64,000 nucleotides of DNA, taken from NCBI GenBank assembly GCA_927349885.1, contig OV651814.1, forward strand, positions 50,770,433 through 50,834,432. The letters run 5' to 3'. Origin of the DNA: Psylliodes chrysocephalus. Its lineage: Eukaryota; Arthropoda; Insecta; Coleoptera; Chrysomelidae. Below the pieces are notes generated by a model. That model ran no database searches. It worked only from the letters and a program-made list of their open reading frames with translations, and had not been told where the DNA came from. Shown in pieces: positions 11,050-21,965 of this stretch; the first letter of the stretch is position 1, and each line of letters opens with the position of its first letter. Both the position numbers and the translations under genes were made by a program.

Positions 11050-12724
11050 ATTCAAACGGTTTCTGCAAACAGGGAATTTTGAGAACATACTCTGCGAAAG
11101 AATGCAAGTAGCTCTAAAAATTATCGAACCGTGGTGCAAGGACCATTCACTGTCTATCAATCCTAAGAAGACAGAAATGGTCCATTTCACAAGGAAAAGG
11201 ATGGAAAATGGAATTAAAACCTCCAGAACTTCTAAACACAAAACTAAACTTTGCAACAGAGGTGAAGTACCTAGGTCTCACCTTTGACAGAAAGTTAACA
11301 TGGAACTCGCGTTTAAAAAACAAAGTTAAAAGAGCATACATTGCTTATGAAGAATGCCGCCAAACCGTGGGGCGCATCTGGGGTTTCTCCACAGAGTCGT
11401 CGCATGGACTTACACGGGTATCCTAAGACCTATGCTAACATACGGAGCAGTTGTCTGGGTACCGAAAACCCAAAAATTAACAGCTATCCGTACACTAGAA
11501 CAAATTCAAAGAACAGCATGTCTCAACATAACAGGAGCCATGAAAACAACACCGACCAGAGCCATGGAAGTCATTCTTAGTCTCACTCCCCTTGATATTT
11601 ACATCAAGGAGGTTGTTCTGGCAACAATGACACGCCTCCGCACGGTCGGAATAGAACCTGATGTAGGATCTGGTGAGGCGATAAGTCGCTTTTCGCTTCA
11701 AGCGAACATGGACTCCATCTCACCGATATATATTTTCCATAAGCCAAATAAAGTTATAATAGAACAAATAGAAGAGCCGGAAGTGGCAGGTACGATTCAT
11801 ATCTACAACGACGGTTCTAAAACAAAACAAGGCTCAGGATGTGGAATATACTCTAGATTCTTAAACCTAACCATAAAATGGGCTGTGAGCAGTAGTGCCA
11901 GTGTAGTTCAAACAGAGCTAACGGGGATTCTCATAGCAGCAACAGAAATAACCAGAAACAATATCACTGGAAGAAACATGCTTATCTATACAGATAGTAG
12001 ACAAGCACTACTCACACTGAACAGACCCTGAACAGCCCACGAATGTACTCAGAGTTAGTACTAGAATGTCACGAAGCTTTGGCCGAAGTATCCATCAACA
12101 ATGTGGTTACCTTAAGATGGATCAAAGGTCACAAAAGGTAACCATATTGCTGAGTCACTAGCCAAGAAAGCACCCAACCAAATACTTTTTGGAGGTGGCC
12201 CTTCTATTGGCCTGACAAAATCGGTAGTGACAGAACTGATCAAAGACCATTCCCTTGTGAAATTCAAGGAAAGGTGGGATGAAACAAGAAACTGCAGAGT
12301 TGCCAGGAAGCTCTTAAGTTATCCCGACAACACTGTAGCAAACAAATACTTGACTATGACTAGACAGAATCTGCGCCTAGTCACAGGCATTCTGACTGGT
12401 CATTGCCAAGTACGAAAGCATCTCCATATCATGGGGCTGTCAGAATCCGCACTCTGCAGAGGGTGCGAACAAGAAGATGAGACCATCAAGCATATCCTTT
12501 ACGATTGCTCAACGCTCTCATTTATTAGAAGATTTGTGTTCGGCAAATATCGGCTAACACCGGCCGATTTAAAAGAAGCACCTCTTGGCGACGTTGTCAT
12601 CTACATTAAATCTGTAGGCTGGCTCACGAGCTAGGAGGTGCCTATCATCTCAGGAGGATGCACAATGAGCCTAACGAGGCCTAAGAGCCGTGGGGGTAAC
12701 CCACTCTCCACACGTTACAGATAT
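11050..12724 (+). pseudogene. 5'-truncated non-LTR retrotransposon (R1/I-like, with RNase H)
   Basis: The fragment starts in the reverse-transcriptase thumb (MQVALKIIEPWCKDHSLSIN, then TEVKYLGLTFDRKLTWNS near 11240), runs through LTYGAVVW near 11435, and enters an RNase H domain with its carboxylates visible: IYNDGSKT near 11800, QTELTGILIA near 11912 and IYTDSRQALL near 11985. A stop at about 12031 and a small indel precede WIKGHKR near 12115. The downstream frame 12227-12634 ends in the usual CRGCEQEDETIKHILYDCS cysteine/histidine motif of such LINEs. The polymerase FADD core and endonuclease are absent, as expected for 5' truncation. A 3' tail of about 90 bp follows to 12724. Two relatives lie at 49147-50310 and 52990-53341. 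The domain set fits R1, LOA or I clades; I cannot choose. Confidence 0.85.
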
Positions 12725-12725
12725 A

Positions 12726-13187
12726 GATAGAGAACTGTTTCAGAACCTTTAGAGCATGCGTATTAAATATTCGCTGTTTTGGTTTCACCATAACTAGTTC
12801 CGAACCTATACGTTTTGTTTTTTTGCGAATGATTTCATAACCATTCTCGAACAGTAACTTCGGTTCCGGCCCAAAGCTAGAATTTTCGAATGACGAATGA
12901 GAATATAGAGCAGTTGATTAGTTGATGTTGTGTTATAAGTTTTTTCATGAATAAATTATTTAATTTATCTATGTTTTACAATATGGCCTCTTTCTTACAT
13001 AGACATTGACCCTATGTAATTTCTTCTTTTTTATTTATAATTTATCTTTTTTACATTTAACTATTCTGGCGTGATTCTAGCAGTATTTTGGTTTTGAGTA
13101 CAAATTAAATTATTACAGAATTGTTCACAATTAAGGACTATTTCGCAATAGTACTGGAATAATTTTCGAACGAGAACCAAAACAAAC
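12726..13187 (-). mobile_element. MITE of the TTTGTTTTGGTTC family, copy 1
   Basis: The sequence is an inverted relative of 40867-41401, sharing CTTTGGGCC, AGTTACTGTTCGAGAATGGT and GGAACTAGTTATGGTGAAAC in the same order. One end (at 13187) carries the terminal word GTTTGTTTTGGTTCTCGTTC. The other end is missing where the LINE 3' end abuts at 12724, so the LINE insertion or a deletion has removed it. Confidence 0.75.
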
Positions 13188-14194
13188 CTTATGTGTATTT
13201 TGCATATTCTCTCTGTACTTCGTGTACTATATGAACTATTTGTCTACTATATGTGAATAATTTGTGTACTATCTGGTTCTAAGTATGTACGGTTACGTAG
13301 TATTCCCACTTGGCAGGCGTTGGTAACCTGGAGAAAAATTGAGCAACGATCATTTTTTTAGGTCATCAACTTAATTTTAATACCAGCGACCTTTTTTTAT
13401 TTAGCTCATTGATATAATTATTTATATCTATTCTGTAATATTTATGTACAATTTGTGTACTATTTGAGAACGATTTCTGTACTATTTGGGACCTAACTTG
13501 TACTAGTGTACGAAATTCTTCCAGAAATTTTCCCCTCGGTTTTTCTTCTTTATTTACGTCTTGGTCACATGCGTTTGTAATCATTTTCCTTTACTTTAAT
13601 TTCTATGTAATCATAAATATAAATTTTCTTTTCGACTTAGAAAGAACCCCGAACACAAATAATTTAAACAGTGAAAGGAATTCTTGAAAGACGGGCCTTT
13701 TAAACTACGCCAATTTTCCAAAACCTTATTTGCCGATTGGAGTGCAAACATCTTGTACCCGTCTCGTTTCTTTGATTTCAGGAGAGTTGCGACGGCATAA
13801 ATTTTTTATTCCAGCTTTTCTGCCTTTTATAGCCCGGTCCTACTGTTCCATTTGGAATAATAGGGAGAAAGAAGAAAATATTATTAAAGGGTATCAGATG
13901 AAACTGACAGTGTTATAAAGAAAAAAACGCCGAGAAAAAGTGTATTATCTCGGATTCTTTTTTCGCAGCTTTAAAATATTTAGTGTTCGATTCGAGGATA
14001 TGAAACCAATTTAAGAAACATGCAAAAAAAACGAAATGTAGAATTAATAAAAACATTTTTCTTATATTCAAGAACTTAAATATTCCAATTCTAATATTAT
14101 GATGGGACAATTCAAAATTTAATCACCGTTAACACCGTATTAAATTCTTCAGCGAATTATCCATCTTGTTTAAACTTGTTAAAAGTTATTTTAC
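13188..14194. other. Intergenic, with scattered GTACTAT words
   Basis: The word GTGTACTATNTG or a close variant occurs near 13223, 13264, 13457 and 13481, partly at spacings of about 20-40 bp. It may be the decayed remains of a short tandem array. No gene is seen; the frames at 13366-13584 (minus) and 13730-13918 (plus) have no motif. Confidence 0.3.
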
Positions 14195-14377
14195 CTTCGA
14201 GCAGATTGGATTGAGATTGGGACAGATATTTTAATTGCTGGTCAGATGATGTGGGTGTGACGGTGACGTGTTTGGGCCAGTTCAGATCCAATGTGAAAAT
14301 CGCATTAACTAAGTTGAAGTGACATTTGTGGAAAGTCTGCCTGTTCGTTTGGATGAATAAAACGTGGTGCTGGATTT
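14195..14377 (-). CDS. Possible isolated host exon, function unknown
   Basis: The minus-strand segment has a good acceptor (TTTGCTTCATTTTCAAG ending at 14378) and a good donor (GAAG|GTAAAA, GT at 14194-14193). The stretch between is 183 bp, divisible by three with symmetric phase, fully open and GC-richer than its surroundings. It would encode about 60 residues including HHVLFIQTNRQTFHKCHFNL, AIFTLDLNWPKHVTVTPTSS and YLSQSQSNLLE. I do not recognise the family. No second exon was found in the window, so it could belong to a gene with large introns, or be chance. Confidence 0.3.
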
Positions 14378-15487
14378 CTTGAAAATGAAGCAAATAAAAT
14401 TTTTAGATATGCCGATTTGAATAGATTACCTTTTTACAATGCGGTTTTTATTGTTATTTTAATTGTTTAATAGCCAAGTAGGTAAAGCCTAGATACTGTA
14501 TTTGTTGGTATTTTTAAAATACTTGTTTATTCAATTCAATTTATTTATTATTTCTAGAATTATACAAATTCATAACAAGAGTACATACATTATTTATAAA
14601 ACTAAACACATAAATATTTATTAGTCATGGAAAACGTATTTTATTTTAGAGACTACAAATTAAATGGGATTTTATTTTATTAAATAATTATTATACACTT
14701 TTTTTTAATATGCATTGCCTTTTTTATCAACAGAATTAGTCTATTATATAGAGCATGATAAATCAATTGCAGTGTTTGATTGTATTGCACAAATTAAAAT
14801 ATATTTCAAGGTTTGACATGAAATGTAATAAATCAGATCAGATTGTGAGGAAAAAGTGTAATAAATGGCAGTATTTAAATTAAAACAACCATAACCGTAA
14901 ACAATGAGGTTGCGTCAGATAAAAACCCCTTTTAGATTAATTGTTATGACCATAATCTCGAGACATCTGATATATTCATGTATCATCAATTGCAAGGTAG
15001 TACTTGTTCATCTAACCATAAATTAGAGAGGCGAGGCACCAATACTTACATTTTTCATACCATTTAAATGAGATTACTGCCTGCTCCTATACTGTCAAAA
15101 TTCTTCTTTGCTCACGAGCAATGTAATGTCGCCACGTATCTTTCAGTATTTCTTTTGATACTAGGTATATTTAACTCCCTTTGACAAAAAAATGCCTCGG
15201 CAAGATTGTTGAATGGGGTAATTTTATAATAATGTATCTTTTTAATTACAGTACAATATTATAACGATATTATCTAAATACCTATAATACCGTATAAAAA
15301 TTATGACACACTAACACAGTTCTGAGATTCCATATACGAGTACTTCTGAAATTAAATTCAATAACAACTAATTCTTTCTCTATAGGACTCAATAACAATA
15401 ATAATATAGCACTTTTATCTTTTAAATTCCATATAAATTAATATATTTCATACTTCATAGCTGAACGACGTCTTGGTCATGTCAATA
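14378..15487. other. AT-rich spacer, nothing recognised
   Basis: Long A/T runs and no coding motif. If the exon at 14195-14377 is real, this is intronic or upstream sequence of that gene. Confidence 0.35.
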
Positions 15488-15540
15488 TTGTAATGAGAGT
15501 CATTTCCGACCAATCTGGTCATGATCTAATCCTTTTAGGC
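15488..15540 (+). repeat. Head of a gypsy-like LTR, opposite in orientation to the LTR at 16275-16721
   Basis: TGTAATGAGAGTCATTTCCG and the following ACCAATCTGGTCATGATCTA match the reverse complement of 16675-16721, the start of the LTR on the other side of the gag remnant. Only about 50 bp of the LTR start is present, and it points the other way. This is not the arrangement of a normal element and implies an inversion or a second, opposed insertion. Confidence 0.65.
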
Positions 15541-15544
15541 CATT

Positions 15545-16232
15545 TTAAGTTGTCTCTTCTACATGTATAGTCTGAAGAACATGTAAAGCGTATCCTCGAA
15601 GGGCGATGGTCAAATTCACTGTCTTCTCTCGTTCAGACCATTCCGGCAGCTGTTTTGAACTGTTGCTCTCTATTTCTTCTATGTTCTTTTCCATCTCTTC
15701 TATTTTCTCCTCAACGGAAATAATCTTAATTTCCACATCAGCAGAAATTTAATTTTTTACAGAAGAGTTATTAGAGGAGACTTAAATTTGCATAGAAGAA
15801 ATATCAGAAAACACTTTTTCTTCTAAGGAAGAAATATTAGACGAAAATGTATTTTCCATAGAAATTTTGCTTTTAAAGTTAGAAGAAATTTCATGTTTTA
15901 AAGATTTTGTTTTCCAAATCGGAAGACATTTCTGTTTTTAAAGAAGATATATCAGAAGACACTTTAGTTTCTATGGAAGAAACTTTATTATCTAAGGAAG
16001 AAATGTCAGAAGAAACTTTAGATTCAATGGAAGAAAATGTACTTTCTAAAGAAGAAATTATAGAGGACGCATCATCATAAAGTAGATACGTTTTCAGATA
16101 CAAACCTTTACTTCCTAGTGCTTCTTTAAGCCGCTCTGCCAGCTCTGCTCTCTTCCCTGTCATCTCCAGTTCTCTATCCTCTAGTTCTCGACGTAGCTGG
16201 GTCACTTTTAAATCATAGAGTTTTTTAGCCAT
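15545..16232 (-). pseudogene. Gag-like protein of a gypsy-type LTR element (SAP domain plus coiled coil), truncated
   Basis: The frame opens at 16232 with MAKKLYDLKVTQLRRELEDR, a SAP-type DNA-binding helix pair (residues about 5-40, with the usual leucine pattern and GKRAELAERL). It then runs into a long repetitive coiled coil with SSIESKVSSDISSLDNKVSS-like repeats through about 15740. After frame damage near 15740-15890 the frame resumes with EKIEEMEKNIEEIESN and ends in WSEREKTVNLTIALRGYALH, which resembles the start of the retroviral-type gag capsid domain in gypsy elements. The frame stops at 15545, next to an opposed LTR head. Position right after an LTR and primer-binding site supports gag. 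No pol remains. Confidence 0.7.
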
Positions 16233-16256
16233 TTTTATTCACTATTTATTTAAAAA

Positions 16257-16274
16257 TTCCACTTCTGACAACAA
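16257..16274 (-). other. Primer-binding site of the LTR element
   Basis: Directly inside the LTR, the minus strand reads TTGTTGTCAGAAGTGGAA. It resembles the TGGTGTCAGAAGTGG type of tRNA primer site seen in many insect gypsy-like elements, and lies about 24 bp before the gag ATG. Confidence 0.6.
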
Positions 16275-16721
16275 TGTACCGAAGGGTTTATTTCAAAAAT
16301 ATATATTTATTTATTTAAAACAGTTTATTTATAATTTATTTAAACTACGTACTAATTAATTTCTTTATACCTAAACACTATTTATATTTCACACTTCGAA
16401 TTTATTTAACAATTATAACGATTCAAATATCTATCTTCCACTGTGTCTCGTTATCAACCAATTGCCTTTCTATGCAACACAGTCCATTTATATATAAATT
16501 GGTGTAAGGCCTATATTATTACCGCTCGCACCACTTATTAAACTTGCGCCTCCGGCAATTTCTCGAATAGGCGCCCCTACAGTTGGGTAAATGGGGTTTA
16601 TCACCTCCATCAAATATTCCTGGTTTTAAGGACAAGTGGGTTCGTAAAAAGGCTTAAACAATGCAGAGCAATTTAACAGATTAGATCATAACCAGATTGG
16701 TCGGAAATGGCTCGCATTACC
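16275..16721 (-). mobile_element. 5' LTR of a gypsy-like element
   Basis: On the minus strand the LTR begins near 16721 (GTAATGCGAGCCATTTCCG) and ends GGTACA at 16275, directly before the primer-binding site. A TATA-like box TTTATATATAAAT lies at about 16498-16484, so the R region would begin shortly after. Relatives are present at 52668-52985 and 54132-54612. The first base of the LTR is altered (GG for the usual TG). Confidence 0.7.
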
Positions 16722-17214
16722 TTACTTATCATGAAACCAAAATCAAGATATGGAGTAAAATTAAGAAAATCATCAAACTGCAAATTGATTGAAAACAATT
16801 CATTCGACTCGATGAAAGCACATAACAGAAAACAATAATAAAAAGAATATTGTGTATAAATTTGTTGCATACATTCTTTCACAATATTATCAATCTCAGG
16901 TATACGGTAGGTAGAAATTTTTTGTAAGAATTTTGGGTAAAAACACAATTATGATTATATAATAAAAAAATATAAAGAGAGAGCGATTCTAAATAAATGA
17001 CGGTGCCAAAATAATACTGAAGAGAGATTTTTAATAATAAAGATACCAGTATTATTTTGTTTTGATGACTCCGAGCTTTTAGAGCCTCAAATGTGGCTTT
17101 AAAGAGTGCCTTTATTAAAAAAAGATCCAATAAATGGTAACAACGACTGTTTTACATAAGTTGCTAATTATATTTTGGCATATTAGCCCTTCAATATTGC
17201 AAATGACACGTCGA
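16722..17214. other. Intergenic, nothing recognised
   Basis: The open frames at 16673-16948 and 16879-17130 (minus) are AT-rich, overlap each other and part of the LTR, and carry no motif. Confidence 0.35.
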
Positions 17215-17848
17215 CATTTATTCCTTTAGCACAGGATATGTAGTTGGTTAGAATAAATGAAGAACTACACTATCCCTATACAGGAAGAAGTCGCACGGCA
17301 ATCACACAAACTCGGAGACCTATTTTGGTCGACGGTGAGCGAGATTATATAGCCAGGAATCTCTCATGCAACAACTGTATTGTCTCTCGCACAGTGTGAC
17401 AGGTTGCCCCGTGAATCTGAAATCACATTTGATCTAAATCCATACCATAATGCAAGCTACAAAAATACCCGTATAACTATCACTACATTATCAGCAACGT
17501 CATTAAAAAAGTAACGTCCAATTACTCTTCCAGCACAAAATCCGTACCAAACGGTGACTAGTTCTGGATACATTACTTTCCCATGTACTTAATCAAGTGG
17601 AAGTGTGCCTCATCGCTAAAGACAATTATTGTTTCTAACAAAATCAGCGCCAATTACTTGTTTGTTTTTATACAAATATTTTGCATAATCACATGGTTTA
17701 AGTTCTTGAGTTAGTTAAACTTTATAAGAATGCAAATGAAGATTTTTCTTTAAAACTGTGTGCAAACTGTTTGTCGAATGACAAGTTGCTGCGAATGCCA
17801 AGAATCTAAATGGCTGACTTCTCGCACCAAAACTTGCAGACTCTAAGG
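17215..17848 (-). pseudogene. Mariner/Tc-like transposase remnant, N-terminus cut by hAT end
   Basis: Minus-strand reading in three frames gives the usual order of an insect Tc3/mariner-like transposase: LKKNLHLHSYKV next to LTQELKPCDYAKY near 17740-17690, a degenerate AHFHL (from FSDEAHFHL) near 17615, VTVWYGFCAGRVIGRYFF near 17560-17510, then HGATCHTVRE followed by TIQLLHERF near 17420-17360. The second catalytic D lies where GATCH is preserved but the D codon has drifted. The N-terminal part stops where CAGGTATGGGCAACC begins at 17849, consistent with the hAT element having inserted into it. It is inactive. Confidence 0.65.
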
Positions 17849-17880
17849 CAGGTATGGGCAACCTTTGCTTAGCCGAGGGA
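17849..17880. repeat. hAT terminal repeat (3' end of the transposon)
   Basis: CAGGTATGGGCAACCTTTGC matches the CAGNGGTGGGCAACCT style of hAT ends and lies about 200 bp beyond the transposase stop. A candidate partner end is at 23335-23364. The 8 bases outside the two ends (CTCTAAGG and CTACAAAG) agree at 5 of 8 positions, which is suggestive only. Confidence 0.55.
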
Positions 17881-18039
17881 GTAATTTCGGAACTTAAATA
17901 GGTCGTGAGCCGTAAGCAAGAAATAAGTAGATAGTAGTGAATAAAAAAGCGACAAAAATTCACACATGTTTTTTATTTATTAATTATAATAGCATAATGA
18001 ATAAGCTCAATCAAACCTATAAAAAAAAGTTAATAAAAA

Positions 18040-19631
18040 AGAAAAATCAAATGAAAATTAATGAGAGACTAGAGTTTGAAGCTGAGAAAAAAGATGATCA
18101 ATATTGCGGTCAATATCACTAGCACATAGGCGCAAATTTTTTTCTAAATCAACATATGTACGATGCTTATTTTTATTATTTTTCATGATTGAAAAAGCTG
18201 CTCACATTTATACATGCTTTCAAATGTGCAAATTATTTTTCGTGCGAAAACTCTCAGCTGTGGATACTTTTTTTGGAAAGGTATGTTCTGCAAAATTCGC
18301 TTAGTTCTACATCATCAAATTTAGACTGTAAATATGAGTCTTCTTAAAGCTCAATCAATTCCATTTGTAGGTGAAGCGGGGCATCTTCCACATTACACTT
18401 ACAAGAATTTGCAAAAATATTGAAAGTGCTTCCATATTCTTAAAATAGGAAAATCGATCAGTAAATTGCTCGGACAGTAGTTTCAATTCTTCAGCATAAC
18501 GATAGGATTCAATGTTTTCGTGACAGGATAACATTGAAAAATGAAAACAGTGTTTACTTCTCATTTGTGTTTCCCACAAGCGAATATTGTTTTGAAAAGA
18601 TATAACATGATTGTACAGCTGATTTACCAATTGCCCTTGTTTTTGAAGATTTAGGTTCAGGTCGTTTAAGTGTTTTGTGATGTCTACCAGGAATGCCAAG
18701 TCACAAAGGCAAGTTGGATCACAAATTTGCGGCAATGCTTTCTCTTTCATTTCTATAAAATCAGCTATTTCTTTTCTAAGGTCAAAAAATCTTTTTAGCA
18801 TTTTACCTTTGCTTAGCCACCTTATTTCGCAATAATATGTCACATCATCGTGTTCTAAAGAAAGTTCATCCAAAAATGCTTTAAACTGGCGATTGTTAAG
18901 ACCTCGGGATCTAATGAAATTAACAGTATTTACTACCACATCAATAACATTCTTCAATCGACTGGACTTAGAGCACAAGTTTTGTTGGTGAATAATGCAA
19001 TGCACATTCTTCCACATTCATAGCGGTTGCTTTTTCCTTCAGAATTCCGATAAAATCTTTTTGTTAACCGACCATTGAAGGCGCACCATCCGTGCACACT
19101 CCAACTAATTTACACGACTGCAAACCATATTACTCGAAAGTAGTTTATACCTTGGTAAAAATATCTTTTCCAGTAGTGGTCCTTTGTAGCGGCCGTAAAG
19201 CCAGTAATTCCTCAGTCACTGCAACTCCTTCATAAACACTTCGTTTAAAAATAGCTAACTGCGCTGTGTCAGATAAATATGTACTCTCATCTAAAGTAAT
19301 CGAAAATACTTGAAAACCAGCTAATGTATCAGTCAATGTTTTTTTTTTTTTTGATATCACCTAGCTATCATATCTATACGTCGAACAACAGTACATCACG
19401 ATAAGCTCACTTTCTCAAACTCTTTCTTCTTTTCTGGGCACAAAAGTTCTGCAACGTCTATTAGGCACTCTTTAACAAACTGTCCCTCAAAAAATGACTG
19501 TCTAGAATTGAGCTTTGTGAATGGAATATTTGTCTCTTAACTGTAGACCATTTTTAGTGCATTTTGCCGACCAAAAATTGCACGCACTATTCGAAAAGTG
19601 TTTCAGTAAAATTTTCACCATTTTCAATAAG
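18040..19631 (-). pseudogene. hAT-family transposase, GTF2IRD2/EPM2AIP1-like
   Basis: From 19631 down the minus strand reads, with frameshifts, FVKECLIDVAE-like sequence near 19460, then SITLDESTYLSDTAQLAIF near 19300 (first catalytic D in LDES), EELLALRPLQ near 19205, a gap, then a 220-codon intact block from 19017 with CIIHQQNLCSKSSRL, TVNFIRSRGLNNRQFKAFLD and EIRWLSKGKMLKRFFDLRKE, and a decayed C-terminus with CEQLF-type sequence near 18185 and LRLCASDIDRNIDHLF near 18100. This order is that of hAT transposases close to the vertebrate GTF2IRD2 repeat-domain and EPM2AIP1 proteins. The BED zinc finger expected at the N-terminus is missing where a SINE lies at 19632. Frameshifts near 19030-19140 and after 18355 make it non-functional. 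Confidence 0.8.
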
Positions 19632-19858
19632 TTTTTTTTTTTGTGTCATCGTCTTCAACTACCAGGATTATTTCGCCTCGTGTTCTGTGTAGGCTTTGTT
19701 ACTGTTTCCCAGCGCCACTTTAGGAACAGCACTGTTAATTAGAACCCAACAGTGAATGGTCGAGTGGGGAATCCTACCAAGGCATCAGAATTAATTTTAA
19801 ATAATTAAATTAAATGAAAAAATCCCGGCCAACGGTGGGATTGGATCCAAGAATATTA
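19632..19858 (-). repeat. SINE-like repeat, family 2, copy 2
   Basis: Inverse copy of 4008-4211. Read on the minus strand it begins near 19858 with GGATCCAATCCCACCG, a degenerate pol III B-box-like word missing from copy 1, passes through the shared body and ends in the A-run complementary to 19632-19642. It sits at the broken N-terminal end of the hAT transposase and probably inserted there. The 73-codon plus-strand frame ending here is an artefact. Confidence 0.65.
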
Positions 19859-21220
19859 AAATCGTTTGTGGAGCATTCTATGACTGATAATTGCGATGTG
19901 TCTATTCAAGAGTAGTCAAATTTTTGATTAAAAGAAAATCTTTGCAACATCCTTCATTAATATTATTTATTAAGTCCGAAATTTGGTGATGGAATAATGT
20001 AACGTGGTATTTATGTTTATGGATAAATATTCAATACTCTTGTATTAATGTCATAGGTTCTAGCTATCTTTTCCTACCATATCATTTTATAATCTTTTTA
20101 ACATATTTACAAGTCTCTGATGGGACAAGTCATATGTATTTGTTGACTTACCGACTTTTATTGTAAGAATAAATCGCCTGTTTTCGGAACTTATTTCTGA
20201 CGAAAATCCAAAGATATAAAAATTAGGAAGAGTAAATATGCTTTATAATTTAAAAATTTCCAAGCATTTCCATTATTATTATTTTTTTAAAGGAACGTAT
20301 TTATTAACGTTATTACAAAGTCGTATTAAATTAAGACTCCGGAACTTCTTTAAAATTCATAGCAGGTTTAAGAGAAATTAATTGCACCAAGAATGTAAAC
20401 AAATCTCAAGGACCTTTATCGGTGCGCGTAAAAAGCCCATGAACCTCAACAAAATGTGTTTCTTTGTCCAACCAGATAAAAATAAACCAATAAAAATGTT
20501 GTCTTTGGCCTTACGTCTTACGTCAATCAATAAATAATAATATGTATTTAATAAGTACGTAAAACAGAACCAGAGTAGAGAAAGGTATGTTTAATTTGAA
20601 TAAATAAAATCAATAATTATTATTGTTGATGAATAATAGTAAAATAAGAATATTGGTAAACAATTGATATTTTCTTCCTATTTATTTGTGATTTAAGTAA
20701 AAAAATCTCAAGTAGAGATTACAGTGGATGCACAGCAAAAACTTTTGAGAACATACTGCAACCAGCTATTATGATTTGCTCGAGAGTCAGGCAGCTTTAC
20801 ACAAGCTGATGAGCAGTGATCGTAAAAATGGTAAAATTACAACATTGTGGAATATGAAGAATTGATCTCAAGCTAGCGAGAAGAGAACAAAAAGTCATCA
20901 TTTGACAACCCAGAATATATTGGAGATGTCTTCAATAGAATAGGTTCCAGCGTGCAATAGTTATCCTCGCTACAAAAATATATTACATAAAAATATGATT
21001 AAAATTTAATATAATATTTGAGTATAATTTTCTAAGAAATATTAAGTTTATGTTACAAGGACGAAAAGTTGAGTTTTTCGGGCGACTACCAGGAGTCCGT
21101 AAAAACATTTTTCGTCCGTGTTTCATACATTGTTTTTTATTTGAATGTGCTTAGATATTAAAAAAAATATATAGAAAATTAAATCTGAAATATTATTTCC
21201 AATAATTTTTCTTTACCGTC
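19859..21220. other. AT-rich spacer, nothing recognised
   Basis: No coding motif. A short protein-like reading on plus (QQKLLRTYCNQLL near 20740) is not supported by neighbours. It may be the interior of the hAT element if its far end is at 23364. Confidence 0.3.
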
Positions 21221-21685
21221 ACCTGGCCTCGTGGGGTACGTACATACCCCACGCTCTTTCTCGTCGATTTTCGATATCTAAATCTTCGAAATCGAAACTT
21301 GTAACGACATCTATCGGTAGTCAAGGGATATACTTTTATACCTGGGCCAGTGGGATAGCGCTCTCGAAATAAATACCTTTTTTTTTTAAAGACCCATGAA
21401 AATAATTATTATTCTTTTATAGTGATGTAACAGAAGAAGACACAGCTAAAATGTCAGCCCTTTTTATCGAAAAACAAAAAGTTATGAATTTTTAATTTAT
21501 CAAGTTTTCCAGTTTTCTGGATTTTTTATGAACGCTGATCTTTATTTTTTCAACTTGGACTATTCTACAGTTTAAAGTGGTATCTAAAGAGGATCTCTAA
21601 ATTTTTTTGATACAAAATAATCATAATATCAATTTTTACAAAGATTTTTATTGCTGGGGTTCATACGTACCCCACGAGTCCAGGT
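21221..21685. mobile_element. MITE with CCTGGNCTCGTGGGG ends, 465 bp
   Basis: The left end 21221-21251 (ACCTGGCCTCGTGGGGTACG and onward) and the right end 21655-21685 are about 31-bp inverted repeats with roughly four mismatches. Each end is itself palindromic (CGTGGGGTACGTACATACCC can pair with itself). The interior is AT-rich and non-coding. No clear target duplication was seen. Confidence 0.65.
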
Positions 21686-21845
21686 ATGTTACTCAGGATT
21701 AACATGCCAGGTGAAGGTTTATTGAGTTGGCTATGAGATCAATTTATATCGTATAAATGTGCTCATGTCAAATTAATTTAATTACCTAGTGTATTAAAAA
21801 TTGATGCAAAAAAAAATTACAAATATCAGTAAGAATTTATTACAG

Positions 21846-21965
21846 GCACGCCCTCAGAAACTAGAGAAGCGGCAAATTTGGCGTCCTTGAATTTGATTCC
21901 AAAAAAATCAAAAATAGTATATGAAAAAACCTACCTCAGATTTGAGAATTCTAAATCGGTATGAA
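21846..21965 (+). pseudogene. Fragment resembling the N-terminus of a Crypton/tyrosine-recombinase-like protein
   Basis: After an acceptor-like TTTATTACAG the plus strand reads TPSETREAANLASLNLIPKK and SKIVYEKTYLRFENSKSV. The pattern A-x-N-L-(I/L)-P-x-K-S-K-x-x-Y-x-x-x-Y-x-x-F is the start of a SAM-like domain common in insect Crypton or tyrosine-recombinase-derived proteins. Only about 40 codons remain and no catalytic region was found. Confidence 0.35.

Noticed and set aside
4008..19858. The inverted pair of about 200-bp repeats as the ends of one 15.8-kb composite transposon
   Set aside because: Each copy ends in its own A-tail and the outer sequences differ, so they read as two SINE-like insertions in opposite orientation, not as terminal repeats.
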